From NCBI GenBank assembly GCA_900547815.1, contig URHY01000001.1, positions 1 to 64,000 on the forward strand: a DNA stretch of 64,000 bases. The letters run 5' to 3'. A program made the translations under genes and the position numbers. The notes below the pieces were generated by a model. That model did not search any database and was not told where the DNA came from. It saw only the letters and a list, made by a program, of their open reading frames with translations. Positions 41,560 to 51,133 of the stretch are shown piece by piece. The first letter of the stretch is position 1; every line of letters starts with the position of its first letter. Origin of the DNA: an uncultured Solobacterium sp. Lineage in GTDB: Bacteria; Bacillota_I; Bacilli_A; Erysipelotrichales; Erysipelotrichaceae.

Positions 41560-41847
41560 TTATTCATCTAAATTATCAATCGCATATTGTGCTTCTTCAG
41601 CTGTGAATTTTTCTCCATATTCCGAAGTCAATTGATCATAGATTCTTTGTTTGGACATGTGCATCATTTTACTGTAATTTTCAGCTTTATGCAGTGCATT
41701 ACGATACTCTTTTGGAACACTTGTATCTTCCTTTGTTTCTACGACCTTTTCTTTTGTTTCTTTTTTTACTTCATCATTTGAAGTTGAGCATGCGACAGCC
41801 GATAAGACAATAGCGGCTGTTAAAAATACTTTTAAACCCTTTTTCAT
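41560..41847 (-). CDS. Ltp-family lipoprotein
   Basis: 95 residues. Signal peptide with lipobox SAVAC (Cys20), a Lys/Glu-rich linker, and one Ltp repeat (VPKEYRNALHKAENYSKMMHMSKQ... through EEAQYAIDNL). The family includes the superinfection-exclusion lipoprotein of a Streptococcus phage, but many chromosomal copies have no known job. It stands alone here, outside obvious mobile DNA. Confidence 0.8.
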   Translation of the reverse strand: MKKGLKVFLTAAIVLSAVACSTSNDEVKKETKEKVVETKEDTSVPKEYRNALHKAENYSKMMHMSKQRIYDQLTSEYGEKFTAEEAQYAIDNLDE

Positions 41848-41917
41848 ATATACTCCTTATTCCTTTTTTTAAGTATAGGAAATAAAGAAAGGATTTTGGT
41901 ATGCCATGAGCATACAT

Positions 41918-42886
41918 TTAAATCAGGGAATCAATCCACATAAAAAACCATACGTCTAAACATACGAATATAAAGAAAATAATGGAATAAAGGATTGGCC
42001 ACGGTACTTTAGACATGTGTTTATGGAATAGATTTTTATTATAGTAAAGGAATAAACCAAAATATATAAACAAAAAACAACTTAGTTTATTGATAAAGCT
42101 ATTATTGATGGTTTCACCTGGCTCCATATCTACCACAATCATAAGCGTAAATACGATCCAAGCTAAACTGATCATCTTAGATTTGAATGTGTCATTATTA
42201 AGGGGAGGAATAACAACTAGTTTTTGTTGAATGGCTAAATCCATCTCTTTCACAGAATTATAGCGGTTCTTATAATCTAATTGTGTTGCCTTTAAAATGA
42301 TTTGTTTTAAATCAAAGGGAATATTGTCTTGATGTTCTAATGAACCATTTAATAAGTAGTTCATTAATTTGCCCAAGGCATAAATGTCAGTTTGTGGATT
42401 GGATTGTTGAAAACCAAATTGTTCAGGTGCTGCATAGCCAACACTGCCTAAGATAAGGGTATCTTTACTTTTTTTGGAATCTAAAAATCGTGCAATGCCA
42501 AAATCAAGGAGTGTAACCTTATTATCATGGTAAATAATATTTTCTGGTTTGATATCACGATGGATAATAGGTGGATTTAACTTATGTAATGAATCTAAAC
42601 ACCCGCATAATTGATGCATGATGTCTTTAATTTGTTCTTTTGAAAAGGATTGTTGATCTAATGTTTTTCCTTCAATATATTCTTCAATTAAAGTTAAATG
42701 GCTGTCATTTTCTTGTATCACAAAAATTTTAGGTAAGTAAGGATTCTTTATCTTTTGAAGTGTTTGATAAAGTGTTTTATCATAATAATTCAATTCTTTC
42801 TGGATATATTTTGCATGTGATGTTTCATGTTCTACTAATGAAATTGTTTTATTTTTATCTTGTTTAATTATTTGTAAAGTCTTCAT
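41918..42886 (-). CDS. Membrane-anchored Ser/Thr protein kinase
   Basis: 322 residues from ATG 42886; a longer reading to 42937 would overlap the divergent gene's start. Kinase domain ~10-210 with catalytic HRDIKPEN (His109-Arg110-Asp111) and DFG (128-130), SVGYAAPEQ and DIYALGK. The glycine-rich loop is not recognisable. The C-terminal third carries three hydrophobic helices (MISLAWIVFTLMIVV, FLFIYFGLFLYY, ILYSIIFFIFVCLDVWFF). No PASTA repeats. Divergent partner at 42920 may be its target or regulator. Confidence 0.85.
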   Translation of the reverse strand: MKTLQIIKQDKNKTISLVEHETSHAKYIQKELNYYDKTLYQTLQKIKNPYLPKIFVIQENDSHLTLIEEYIEGKTLDQQSFSKEQIKDIMHQLCGCLDSLHKLNPPIIHRDIKPENIIYHDNKVTLLDFGIARFLDSKKSKDTLILGSVGYAAPEQFGFQQSNPQTDIYALGKLMNYLLNGSLEHQDNIPFDLKQIILKATQLDYKNRYNSVKEMDLAIQQKLVVIPPLNNDTFKSKMISLAWIVFTLMIVVDMEPGETINNSFINKLSCFLFIYFGLFLYYNKNLFHKHMSKVPWPILYSIIFFIFVCLDVWFFMWIDSLI

Positions 42887-42919
42887 AAATTGCTCTTTCT
42901 TGTGTATATTATAAGTATT

Positions 42920-43333
42920 ATGGCAGAGACAAATCAATTATTAAAAACAATTCAAGAAACAAAGAGTGATGGTTTAAATACTTTAATGGAAAGTCTAGAT
43001 GATTTAACTTTTTCACAATATTTAAATCACATATTAGAAATTAAACATGTAACTAAGGCACAAGTATTATCGAAGACAACGATTCAAAGGAATTATGGGT
43101 ATCAAATCTTTGACGGATCCAAGGTTCCTAATAAAGATAAGGTGATTCAGTTAAGTTTAGGATTAGGTTTAGATTTGCGTATGACAAATAACTTATTGTC
43201 ATTATCGAATAATGGGATGTTGTATCCAAAGGTAAAAAGAGATGCATTATTGATTTATTGTATCGAAAATCATAAGAGTGTATATGAAACTAATGAGTGT
43301 TTGATGGAGTATAGGTTAGAGTTGTTGGACTAA
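42920..43333 (+). CDS. Small HTH-like regulator divergent from the kinase
   Basis: 137 residues from ATG 42920 (MAETNQLL...); no clear ribosome-binding site. The body (YLNHILEIKHVTKAQVLSKT...YGYQIFDGSKVPNKDKVIQLSLGLGLDL) has an XRE-like helical arrangement, and similar proteins are found next to such kinases in Firmicutes. Only 33 bases separate the two start codons, so the promoters overlap and control must be shared. Confidence 0.6.
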   Translation: MAETNQLLKTIQETKSDGLNTLMESLDDLTFSQYLNHILEIKHVTKAQVLSKTTIQRNYGYQIFDGSKVPNKDKVIQLSLGLGLDLRMTNNLLSLSNNGMLYPKVKRDALLIYCIENHKSVYETNECLMEYRLELLD

Positions 43334-43334
43334 A

Positions 43335-43362
43335 AAAAGAAATGATTTCTCATTTCTTATAA
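43335..43362. terminator. Bidirectional terminator
   Basis: AAGAAATGA and TCATTTCTT around a four-base loop with A and T runs, between the HTH-like gene and the convergent DeoR gene. Confidence 0.75.
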
Positions 43363-44132
43363 TTAAGTAGTGGATCTAATTGTTTGACAAGAATACCCTT
43401 TTCTTCAAATTCTTCTATTTGTTCAGCAGGCACTCGAGTATCTGTGATTAGATATGCGAATGAGTCTGGCTTTGCGACTACAAATTGATGCACATAATTA
43501 ATTTTTGTCGCATCTGCTAAAATAAAGGCAGCCCCACTGCACCTAGAAATCATAGCTTCATTGATGATTACTTCCGGAAGTATTGCCGTACTCATGCCGA
43601 CTTCGCTGTCAAATCCGTTGCATCCTAAGAATGCCTTGTTGGCTTTGACTCTTTGAAGATTGTTTAAGGCAAAATCACCGGTCATTGTTTCTTTAGGGAA
43701 ACGAAGCTCGCCGCCAGTCATTACAATTTGTACATTTGGGTCATGATCACAGAAAATAGCTTTTCCGTTATTTGTGATGATTGTGACTCTTTTTCCTATG
43801 ATATATTTTATGATTAATAGTGCAGTTGAGCTTGTATTGATGAAAATTGTATCTCCATCATCTACAAATGTTGCAGCAAACTTGGCAATCGCATGTTTAT
43901 AAGCTTCATTTGGATCTATGTCATGTTCAACAAAATTTTGAACAAGTTTAGCACCACCATAGAAACGTTCAACAGCTCCCATGTCTTCCCAATATTGTAA
44001 ATCTCTACGAATTGTTAATGGTGTTACATTCAATTCTGAAGCCAGTTCTTCCACGTTTACAGTACCTTTGACCTGTATTTTTTGCATGATTTTTTTTCGT
44101 CGCTTATCTACGACTTCTTTTGTCATTTTCAT
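43350..44132 (-). CDS. DeoR-family transcriptional regulator (possible UlaR)
   Basis: 260 residues. N-terminal DeoR HTH (~5-60, VNVEELASELNVTPLTIRRDL) and a C-terminal sugar-phosphate sensor domain (DGDTIFINTSSTALLI, ITNNGKAI, LGCNGFD, ILADATK). It lies one gene away from the divergent ascorbate operon, so it is a good candidate for its regulator. Overlaps the upstream membrane-protein gene by 4 bases. Confidence 0.8.
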   Translation of the reverse strand: MKMTKEVVDKRRKKIMQKIQVKGTVNVEELASELNVTPLTIRRDLQYWEDMGAVERFYGGAKLVQNFVEHDIDPNEAYKHAIAKFAATFVDDGDTIFINTSSTALLIIKYIIGKRVTIITNNGKAIFCDHDPNVQIVMTGGELRFPKETMTGDFALNNLQRVKANKAFLGCNGFDSEVGMSTAILPEVIINEAMISRCSGAAFILADATKINYVHQFVVAKPDSFAYLITDTRVPAEQIEEFEEKGILVKQLDPLLNYKK

Positions 44133-44911
44133 AAAACCTCTCCCTTTTTACATGTGTTACTTAACCCTTTTAATGTTATTATTTTATTTTTATAATTTTC
44201 ACAAAGATGCTTTTCTTTTATTTTATTACATAATAATCCGAATTGATAATAGTATTGTGCTTTTTCTCTAGGATTCATATTTTCTGTGTTAACGGATTTA
44301 AATACATTCAAACTTTGTTTATAATCCTTTCTTGATACTAAGTATACGGCATCCATAAATTCCCAGTTAAATAATGGTGAAACCTTTGCACCTTTTACTT
44401 TTGTGTTACGCATTCTTTCTAATTTATTATATTCTTGCTTTGCACAATCTAAATCATTCAACATAAATGAACAATAGAACTTTGTGTAATGATAAATCAA
44501 TAACTGATCAATTGAACTGTGGAAAAACTTTGAGTTTTCTTCAATATGTTCCAAGCACTTCTTATATTCCATTTGATCTATATAATATAAAGTATCGAAT
44601 ATTTTTTTATCATTTTTATAGGCGTGAAATACGTCTTTTTTTAATAGTTCATTAAATTGTTTATTTGCTTTTTCAGGATTTAAATCATAGGCAATTGTTT
44701 TGATTGCCTTTCTATATAAATGCTTTAAATATTCAGAATAAAGTGCAATGCCCAAGATAATGATTAATAGAATGATAAATAGTATTTTAGTAGATATAAA
44801 TTCAGCTTGAATGATCTTATAAATACTGTAGCCTGCAAATAAAATATAGAATGTATAAGATATAATTTGTTGAGCATTTTGTGAAAAAGACATCTTTTCT
44901 AATGTTTTCAT
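44129..44911 (-). CDS. Membrane protein with TPR-like C-terminus
   Basis: 260 residues. Two hydrophobic helices near the N-terminus (QIISYTFYILFAGYSIYKII, ILFIILLIIILGIALYSEYL), then ~190 residues of helical repeats (KKCLEHIEENSKFFHSS..., YKQSLNVFKSVNTENM, KAQYYYQFGLLCNK) suggestive of TPRs. It is transcribed with the DeoR gene. Function unknown. Confidence 0.6.
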   Translation of the reverse strand: MKTLEKMSFSQNAQQIISYTFYILFAGYSIYKIIQAEFISTKILFIILLIIILGIALYSEYLKHLYRKAIKTIAYDLNPEKANKQFNELLKKDVFHAYKNDKKIFDTLYYIDQMEYKKCLEHIEENSKFFHSSIDQLLIYHYTKFYCSFMLNDLDCAKQEYNKLERMRNTKVKGAKVSPLFNWEFMDAVYLVSRKDYKQSLNVFKSVNTENMNPREKAQYYYQFGLLCNKIKEKHLCENYKNKIITLKGLSNTCKKGEVL

Positions 44912-45010
44912 GTTGTACCTTCTTTCTTTAAGTTTATTTTATCTAAAAAGAACATATAAGTCAATCATATAACGGGATTAAAAGAACGTAAAAATGGATA
45001 TAAAGAATTA

Positions 45011-45053
45011 AACAATCATAAAAAAGTTAAAACAAACATATAATGTGATTGTT
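45011..45053 (+). promoter_or_regulatory. ula operon promoter and candidate DeoR operator
   Basis: TATAAT at 45039-45044 lacks a good -35. Inverted repeat AACAATCA (45011-45018) and TGATTGTT (45046-45053) spans it, and CAATCATA recurs at 44962. Fits a repressible promoter for the divergent DeoR protein. Confidence 0.5.
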
Positions 45054-45124
45054 TTTAATCTTTTAATGTTTTATGATTTGAACGTCAAAAAACCATGGTA
45101 AAAAAACAGAAAGAGGAAAACAAA

Positions 45125-46228
45125 ATGTCAAAAGTAGATGAAATTACAAGAGATTCTTGGATCATGTCAACTTTCCCAGAATGGGGTACTTGGGTGAATG
45201 AAGAAATTGAAAATGAAGAAGTAAAACCTGGCACTGTAGCAATGTGGTGGCTAGGATGTACTGGTATTTGGTTTAAAACACCTGGTGGTGCAAACATTAC
45301 AATTGACTTATGGGCAGGTAATGGTAAACGTACTCATGGTGATGGAAAAATGAAAGTTGGCCATCAAATGGCTAATATGTGCGGATGTAGAAATATGCAG
45401 CCAAATTTAAGAGCCGTACCATTTGTAATCGATCCATTCGCAATTAAGCAAGTAGATGCAGTATTAGCAACACACTATCATCAAGATCACATGTCAGCTG
45501 AATATGCTAGTCACGTACTAAAATCAGGAATGACTACAGTGGATGAAAATGGAAATGAAATTCCAGTACCATTCATTGGTCCTAAAAAATCTGTTGAATT
45601 GTGGCAAAAATGGGGCGTACCTGCAGATCGTTGCATTACAGTAAAACCTGGAGATACATTTAAAATTAAAGATATTGAAATTGTTGTGCTAGATTCATTT
45701 GATCGTACTTGTATCACAACAACGGATTCACAGGGGCCGGATCGTGAAGATCTTCGTGGCAAATGTCCAACAGATATGGATGATAAGGCTGTGAATTACT
45801 TAGTAAAAACACCAGGAGGAAATATTTATCATTCAGGAGATTCTCATTATTCAATTTATTATGCAAAACATGGTAAAGATTACGATATTGATGTTGCGTT
45901 TGGATCATATGGAGAAAACCCAGTTGGAATGCAAGATAAAATGACAAGTGTAGATATCTTACGTATGGCTGAGGCTTTAAGAACAGATGTAGTTATTCCT
46001 ATTCACTATGATGTTTGGACTAACTTTAAAGCAGACCCAAAAGAAATTGAATTGTTATATAATTATAAGAAAGATGTGTTAGATTACAAATTCCATCCAT
46101 TTATTTGGGATGTAGGTGGTAAATATGTATATCCAACAGATAAAGCAAAACGTCAATATCACTATCGTAGAGGGTTTGAGGATTGCTTCGAAGAGGAACC
46201 TAACGTTCCATATCGATCAGTTTTATAA
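45125..46228 (+). CDS. ulaG: L-ascorbate-6-phosphate lactonase
   Basis: 367 residues from ATG 45125 (AGAGG upstream; an earlier ATG at 45095 has none). Metallo-beta-lactamase fold with ATHYHQDH (His117, His119, Asp121, His122), YHSGDSHYS and PIHYDVW. Opens L-ascorbate 6-phosphate to 3-keto-L-gulonate 6-phosphate. First gene of the operon. Confidence 0.92.
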   Translation: MSKVDEITRDSWIMSTFPEWGTWVNEEIENEEVKPGTVAMWWLGCTGIWFKTPGGANITIDLWAGNGKRTHGDGKMKVGHQMANMCGCRNMQPNLRAVPFVIDPFAIKQVDAVLATHYHQDHMSAEYASHVLKSGMTTVDENGNEIPVPFIGPKKSVELWQKWGVPADRCITVKPGDTFKIKDIEIVVLDSFDRTCITTTDSQGPDREDLRGKCPTDMDDKAVNYLVKTPGGNIYHSGDSHYSIYYAKHGKDYDIDVAFGSYGENPVGMQDKMTSVDILRMAEALRTDVVIPIHYDVWTNFKADPKEIELLYNYKKDVLDYKFHPFIWDVGGKYVYPTDKAKRQYHYRRGFEDCFEEEPNVPYRSVL

Positions 46229-46243
46229 GAAGAGGTAATGAAT

Positions 46244-46696
46244 ATGTTGAAAGAAATTGTTGAAAAAGGACACTATTGTTTTGTTGAGAAAGTTGATTCG
46301 TGGCAAGACGCCATTCGACAAAGTTATGCACCTTTGTTAAAGGATAATACAGTTGAAAATGAATATGTAGAAGCTGTTATTGAATGTGTCAATAAATATG
46401 GACCTTATATTGTGATTGTTCCAGGTATTGCGATGCCACACTCAACAGAAGGAGCAGTAGGATGTAATGGAACAGCTATTTCATTTATGAAGGTGGAAGA
46501 AGAAGTTGATTTTGATCCAGAAGATCCAGATAAAAAGGCAAAATTGTTCTTCTCTTTAGCAGCAATTGACCATGATCAGCATATTCAAAATATACAATCA
46601 TTAATGGATACTTTGATGAATGAGGATATCGTTGAAGCATTGATGAATGCAAAAACAAAAGGTGATTTAGAAGAAATCGTTAATCAATATGAATAA
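46244..46696 (+). CDS. ulaC: PTS ascorbate transporter EIIA
   Basis: 150 residues from ATG 46244, correctly spaced from AGAGG; ATG 46238 is only 3 bases away from it. Mannitol/fructose-type EIIA with phosphorylated His66 in IAMPHSTEG. Transfers phosphate from HPr to the EIIB at 48195. Confidence 0.88.
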   Translation: MLKEIVEKGHYCFVEKVDSWQDAIRQSYAPLLKDNTVENEYVEAVIECVNKYGPYIVIVPGIAMPHSTEGAVGCNGTAISFMKVEEEVDFDPEDPDKKAKLFFSLAAIDHDQHIQNIQSLMDTLMNEDIVEALMNAKTKGDLEEIVNQYE

Positions 46697-46713
46697 TATA
46701 TGAGGAGAGTAAA

Positions 46714-48180
46714 ATGAATATAATAATGACAGTATGGGACTTTTTTGCGACAAATATTTTGACGCAACCCGCATATTTTATCGGTTTGATCGTATTTATC
46801 GGTTACTTATTATTGAAAAAACCAATTTACGATGCATTTGCAGGATTTATTAAAGCTACAGTAGGATATATGATTTTAAGTGTTGGTTCTTCTGGCTTAG
46901 TTGGAAACTTTAGACCAATCTTAGTTGGATTAAAAGATCGTTTCAATTTACACGCAATGGTTATTGATCCATATTTTGGACAAAACGCTGTTACAGAAGG
47001 TTTACAGGAACAATTTGGTAGAACGTTCTCTCAAGTTATGATCTTATTGTTGATCGCATTTATTATGAACTTAATTTTAGTTCGATTAAAAAAATGGACA
47101 AAAATGCGTGCTGTATTTACAACAGGTCATGTACAGATGCAACAAGCATCAACAGCATTCTGGTTGATTCTATTCTGCTTCCCTAAATTAGGAAGTACAC
47201 CGATTCTAATTGTTATGGGATTGATTTTAGGATTGTATTGGGCTGTTGGTTCAAACTTAACAGTAGAAATTACGCAGGAATTAACTGAAGGTGGAGGTTT
47301 TGCGATTGCTCACCAACAAATGTTTGGTATCGCATTATTTGGTAATATTGCTAAAAAGATGAAGGGTGAAAATTCAAAACGTTTGGATGATTTAAAATTC
47401 CCAGGATTCTTATCTATCTTTAATGAAAATATGGTCGCAACATCTATCTTGATGTTCTTATTCTTTGGTGCTATTTTGATGGTATTAGGAAAGGATTATT
47501 TAGTTGAAGCTGGATTTATCGCAGAAACACAAAACTTCTTCTTCTATACTATGACAACAGCGTTTAACTTTGCGGTATATCTAGCTATCTTACAATTAGG
47601 TGTTCGTACATTCGTTACAGAACTTACAAATTCATTCCAAGGTATTTCTAATTCATTTTTACCTGGAGCTGTTCCTGGTATTGATTGTGCCGCTGTATTT
47701 GGATTTGGTAGTTCAAATGCTGTAACAGTAGGATTCTTAATGGGTGCTTTAGGACAATTCTTAGCGATTGGTGCTTTATTGTTGATGCATTCACCAACAT
47801 TGGTAATTGCAGGTTTCGTTCCTGTATTCTTCGATAATGCAGTTATCGCTGTATATGCTGATAATCGTGGTGGTATCAAAGCTGCAATGCTTCTTCCATT
47901 TATTTCTGGTTTAATTCAAGTATTCGGATCTGCTTTAATCGCTGGCTGGGTAGGATTAAGTCAATACGGAGGATATTTAGGAATGTTTGACTGGGCAACA
48001 GTATGGCCAATCTTTACAGTAATCATGAAATATGCTGGATACGTAGGTGTAGGAATCGTAGTATTGATTTTGGTGGCAATTCCACAATTACAATATCGTA
48101 AACACCCAGATACATATTTCTTAATTACAGAAGATTATGATGCATATTTAGAAAAAGTACAAGCTGTAAGTGCTGAATAA
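46714..48180 (+). CDS. ulaA: PTS ascorbate transporter EIIC
   Basis: 488 residues, highly hydrophobic with about ten membrane helices. Characteristic stretches: GYMILSVGSSGLVGNFRP, ILFCFPKLGSTPIL, GFGSSNAVTVGFLMGALGQF and YADNRGGIKAAMLLPF. Matches the UlaA/SgaT permease. It imports L-ascorbate with phosphorylation by EIIB. Confidence 0.92.
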   Translation: MNIIMTVWDFFATNILTQPAYFIGLIVFIGYLLLKKPIYDAFAGFIKATVGYMILSVGSSGLVGNFRPILVGLKDRFNLHAMVIDPYFGQNAVTEGLQEQFGRTFSQVMILLLIAFIMNLILVRLKKWTKMRAVFTTGHVQMQQASTAFWLILFCFPKLGSTPILIVMGLILGLYWAVGSNLTVEITQELTEGGGFAIAHQQMFGIALFGNIAKKMKGENSKRLDDLKFPGFLSIFNENMVATSILMFLFFGAILMVLGKDYLVEAGFIAETQNFFFYTMTTAFNFAVYLAILQLGVRTFVTELTNSFQGISNSFLPGAVPGIDCAAVFGFGSSNAVTVGFLMGALGQFLAIGALLLMHSPTLVIAGFVPVFFDNAVIAVYADNRGGIKAAMLLPFISGLIQVFGSALIAGWVGLSQYGGYLGMFDWATVWPIFTVIMKYAGYVGVGIVVLILVAIPQLQYRKHPDTYFLITEDYDAYLEKVQAVSAE

Positions 48181-48194
48181 AAGGAGATATTACA

Positions 48195-48491
48195 ATGGCA
48201 AAATTAAAATTATTAGTACGTTGTGGCAATGGTGCTGGAACAAGTATGATGATTAAATTAAATGTTGAAAAAGTGGCTAAAAAGATGGGACTTGATGTAC
48301 AAGAAATTCATCACTGTGCAGTGAGTGAAGGAAAGTCTGCTGCTGGAAATTATGATATCGTATTGTGTTCAAAAAACTTCGTTCCTATGTTTGAAGACTC
48401 AAAGAAACGTGGAACTAAAGTTGTTGGACTTAAGAATGTAATGTCTGCAAAAGAAATCGAAGAAGGCTTAAAAGCAGCACTTAGTGAATAA
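48195..48491 (+). CDS. ulaB: PTS ascorbate transporter EIIB
   Basis: 98 residues. The phosphocysteine loop is VRCGNGAGTS with Cys10. Lactose-type/ascorbate EIIB fold size. Strong AAAGGAG upstream, 14 bases after ulaA. Confidence 0.9.
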   Translation: MAKLKLLVRCGNGAGTSMMIKLNVEKVAKKMGLDVQEIHHCAVSEGKSAAGNYDIVLCSKNFVPMFEDSKKRGTKVVGLKNVMSAKEIEEGLKAALSE

Positions 48492-48502
48492 TAAAAAAAT
48501 GA

Positions 48503-48528
48503 AAGCTGCGTTTATGCAGCTTTTCTTA
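48503..48528 (+). terminator. Internal hairpin after ulaB
   Basis: AAAGCTGC (48503-48510) and GCAGCTTT (48517-48524) followed by TCTTAT. A short T run suggests partial termination, which would lower expression of the catabolic genes relative to the PTS genes. Confidence 0.6.
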
Positions 48529-48560
48529 TACCCAAAAATAGACAAAAAGAGGAGATAATC

Positions 48561-49595
48561 ATGAAAATTGTTAAGAAAAAACTAGATGATATGTACCGTT
48601 GCTATTGTGCAAGTAATATTTATTTTGATGGTCAAAACCATATTTTATTGGCTAGTGAAGATCCAGATGTCGCATGTAATATGTACTATGGAAAAGATTA
48701 TGAAACAAAAGAAAATGTATGGACACATCCAGGTGGATGTATGTCAATCGTTCCAATTCCAGGAAAAGAAAAAGAGTTCCTTTGCGTTCAAGAATTCTAT
48801 TTAAAGGTTACTCCATCTTTGGCAAAAATCGTATGGGGAAAATACGATAATGGAACATGGCAATTCAAAGATGTTGTGTCTGTGCCTTATGTACATCGTT
48901 TTGGAATCTTTAACCAGAATGGTATCAACTATTTGATTTTAGCTACAGTAGCTACTTCTAAAAAAGAAAAGAATGACTGGAGTGTTCCAGGAAGAATTTA
49001 TGTAGCTGAATTACCGGAAGATCCAAGTACAGGAGTTGAATTAGAAGTATTATGTGATGGATTATATCGTAACCATGGTTTCTGGCAAACAAAAGAAGAT
49101 GGAAAAGATGTTGGATACTTTGGAAGTGATCAAGGAATCTTACGTGTAAGTGCACCAGAAAAACGTGGTGGACAATGGAAGGTGGAACCAATTTTATCTG
49201 GACATATCGGTGAGATTGCCACAATCGATATCGATGGAGATGGCCAGGATGAAATCATGACGATTGAAGAATTCCATGGAAATACTATTCAAATCTATAA
49301 GAAAGATGGAAGTGAATATAAGAAAGTATGGCAATACGATAATGAAATTGATTTTGCGCATGCCTTAGTCGGTGCTAAACTTGTAGGACAAAATGCATTT
49401 GTATGTGGTGTCAGAAGAAAAGACTGTGAATTATTTGTCGTTACATATGAAGATGGAGAATACAAAGTCACAATGGTCGATAAAGGCGTAGGACCAGCCA
49501 ACCTATGTGTTGTACATGAGGATAATAGAGACATCATTGTTGGTGCAAACCATACTGCAGCCCAAGCAGCAATCTACTTTGTAACGGAGGACTAA
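48561..49595 (+). CDS. Beta-propeller-like (VCBS/FG-GAP) protein in the ula operon
   Basis: 344 residues, cytoplasmic (no signal peptide). IATIDIDGDGQDEIMTIEEF is a calcium-binding FG-GAP/VCBS repeat; other blades are less clear. AGAGGAG gives a strong start. It sits between ulaB and ulaF, 3 bases before ulaF, so it is tied to ascorbate catabolism. It does not resemble UlaD; whether it does another catalytic step or a sensing role cannot be told. Confidence 0.6.
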   Translation: MKIVKKKLDDMYRCYCASNIYFDGQNHILLASEDPDVACNMYYGKDYETKENVWTHPGGCMSIVPIPGKEKEFLCVQEFYLKVTPSLAKIVWGKYDNGTWQFKDVVSVPYVHRFGIFNQNGINYLILATVATSKKEKNDWSVPGRIYVAELPEDPSTGVELEVLCDGLYRNHGFWQTKEDGKDVGYFGSDQGILRVSAPEKRGGQWKVEPILSGHIGEIATIDIDGDGQDEIMTIEEFHGNTIQIYKKDGSEYKKVWQYDNEIDFAHALVGAKLVGQNAFVCGVRRKDCELFVVTYEDGEYKVTMVDKGVGPANLCVVHEDNRDIIVGANHTAAQAAIYFVTED

Positions 49596-49598
49596 GAT

Positions 49599-50300
49599 AT
49601 GTTAGAAGAATTGAAACAACGTGTATTAGATGCAAATTTATTATTGCCAAAATATGGCTTAATCACATTCACATGGGGAAATGTATCTGAAATCAATCGT
49701 GAAAAAGGAATTGTAGCCATTAAACCAAGTGGTGTTGAATATGATGTAATGACTCGCGATGATATTGTCCTTGTGAATCTAGATGGAAATATTGTGGAAG
49801 GAAATCTACGTCCAAGCTCAGATTTAGATACGCATTTGGAATTCTATCGTAATTTTCCAAATATCGGAGGTGTTGTTCATACACATTCCACTTGGGCAAC
49901 GAGCTTTGCACAGGCAGGAAAAGATATCATTCCATTAGGAACAACACAGGCTGACTATTTCCATGGAGCAGTTCCTTGTACTCGTTTGATGACGGAAGAA
50001 GAAATTCATGGAGATTATGAATTGGAAACAGGAAAAGTTATCGTAGAAGAATTTAAGACACGCAATATAGATCCAGACAGAGTTCCTGGTGTATTGGTAC
50101 ATTCACATGGACCTTTCACATGGGGAACAGATGGATTCAATGCGGTTCATAACGCAGTTGTTTTAGAGGAATGTGCAAAAATGAATGCGATCGCATCTTT
50201 ATTAAGCAACAATGAAATTGATTCCATGCAGCAGGTTCTATTAGATAAACACTTTAATCGTAAACATGGACCGGGAGCTTATTATGGACAAGCTAAATAG
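49599..50300 (+). CDS. ulaF: L-ribulose-5-phosphate 4-epimerase
   Basis: 233 residues, class II aldolase/AraD fold. [29 protein letters not shown] (zinc His pair), and [12 protein letters not shown] are AraD/UlaF signatures. Converts L-ribulose 5-phosphate to D-xylulose 5-phosphate. Its end overlaps ulaE. Confidence 0.9.
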   Translation: MLEELKQRVLDANLLLPKYGLITFTWGNVSEINREKGIVAIKPSGVEYDVMTRDDIVLVNLDGNIVEGNLRPSSDLDTHLEFYRNFPNIGGVVHTHSTWATSFAQAGKDIIPLGTTQADYFHGAVPCTRLMTEEEIHGDYELETGKVIVEEFKTRNIDPDRVPGVLVHSHGPFTWGTDGFNAVHNAVVLEECAKMNAIASLLSNNEIDSMQQVLLDKHFNRKHGPGAYYGQAK

Positions 50301-51132
50301 AGAATATAGACTAGGTCTATATGAAAAGAGTATGCCAAGTACACTTACTTGGGTAGAAAAATTAACGATTGCCAAGAAGAGTGGTTTTGACTATTTGGAA
50401 ATCAGTATTGATGAAAGTGATGCAAAGCTTGCAAGATTGGATCAGCCAACAGATGAAATCAAGGAAGCCATTCAAAAAACGGGTGTTCCTATTTCTTCAA
50501 TGTGTTTAAGTGGACATCGTAAATATCCACTTGGATCACATGATAAAGAGATTCAAAAGAAGTCATTGGAAATCATGAAGAAAGCGATTGATTTTGCGGC
50601 AGATCTAGGAATTCGCATTATTCAGTTAGCTGGATATGACGTCTATTATGAAGATGGAGATTTATATACGAATCATGATTTTGAAACAAATCTAAAGAAA
50701 TGTGTGGAAATGGCTGCCGAAAAAGGAATCGTATTAGGGTTTGAAACAATGGAAACACCATTTATGGATACAGTAGAAAAGGCAATGCGCTATGTAAATC
50801 TAGTAAGTAGCCCATATCTAGGTGTATATCCAGATATTGGAAATTTAAAGAATGCATCCTTATTGTATGGTGTAGATGTAGACGAAGATTTGATGTGTGG
50901 AAAAGGACATATCTTTGCAAGTCATTTAAAAGAAACTGTACCAGGAAAATATCGTGAGATTCCATTTGGGACAGGGCATACGGAATTTGTGAAAAATATC
51001 AAAACATTGAAACGACTTGGAGTGCGTATGTTTGTCGGAGAATTTTGGTATGTGAATAATGAAGATTGGGAAGATGTTGTAAAAGATGCTGGGGTATTTT
51101 TAAGAGATAAGTTAGATAAGGGATTTGAGTAA
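50284..51132 (+). CDS. ulaE: L-xylulose-5-phosphate 3-epimerase
   Basis: 282 residues from ATG 50284 (GGGAG 8 bases upstream, inside ulaF); ATG 50266 lacks a site. TIM-barrel AP-endonuclease-2 fold: [44 protein letters not shown] and VGEFWY match UlaE/SgbU. Produces L-ribulose 5-phosphate for UlaF. Confidence 0.92.
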   Translation: MDKLNREYRLGLYEKSMPSTLTWVEKLTIAKKSGFDYLEISIDESDAKLARLDQPTDEIKEAIQKTGVPISSMCLSGHRKYPLGSHDKEIQKKSLEIMKKAIDFAADLGIRIIQLAGYDVYYEDGDLYTNHDFETNLKKCVEMAAEKGIVLGFETMETPFMDTVEKAMRYVNLVSSPYLGVYPDIGNLKNASLLYGVDVDEDLMCGKGHIFASHLKETVPGKYREIPFGTGHTEFVKNIKTLKRLGVRMFVGEFWYVNNEDWEDVVKDAGVFLRDKLDKGFE

Positions 51133-51133
51133 G

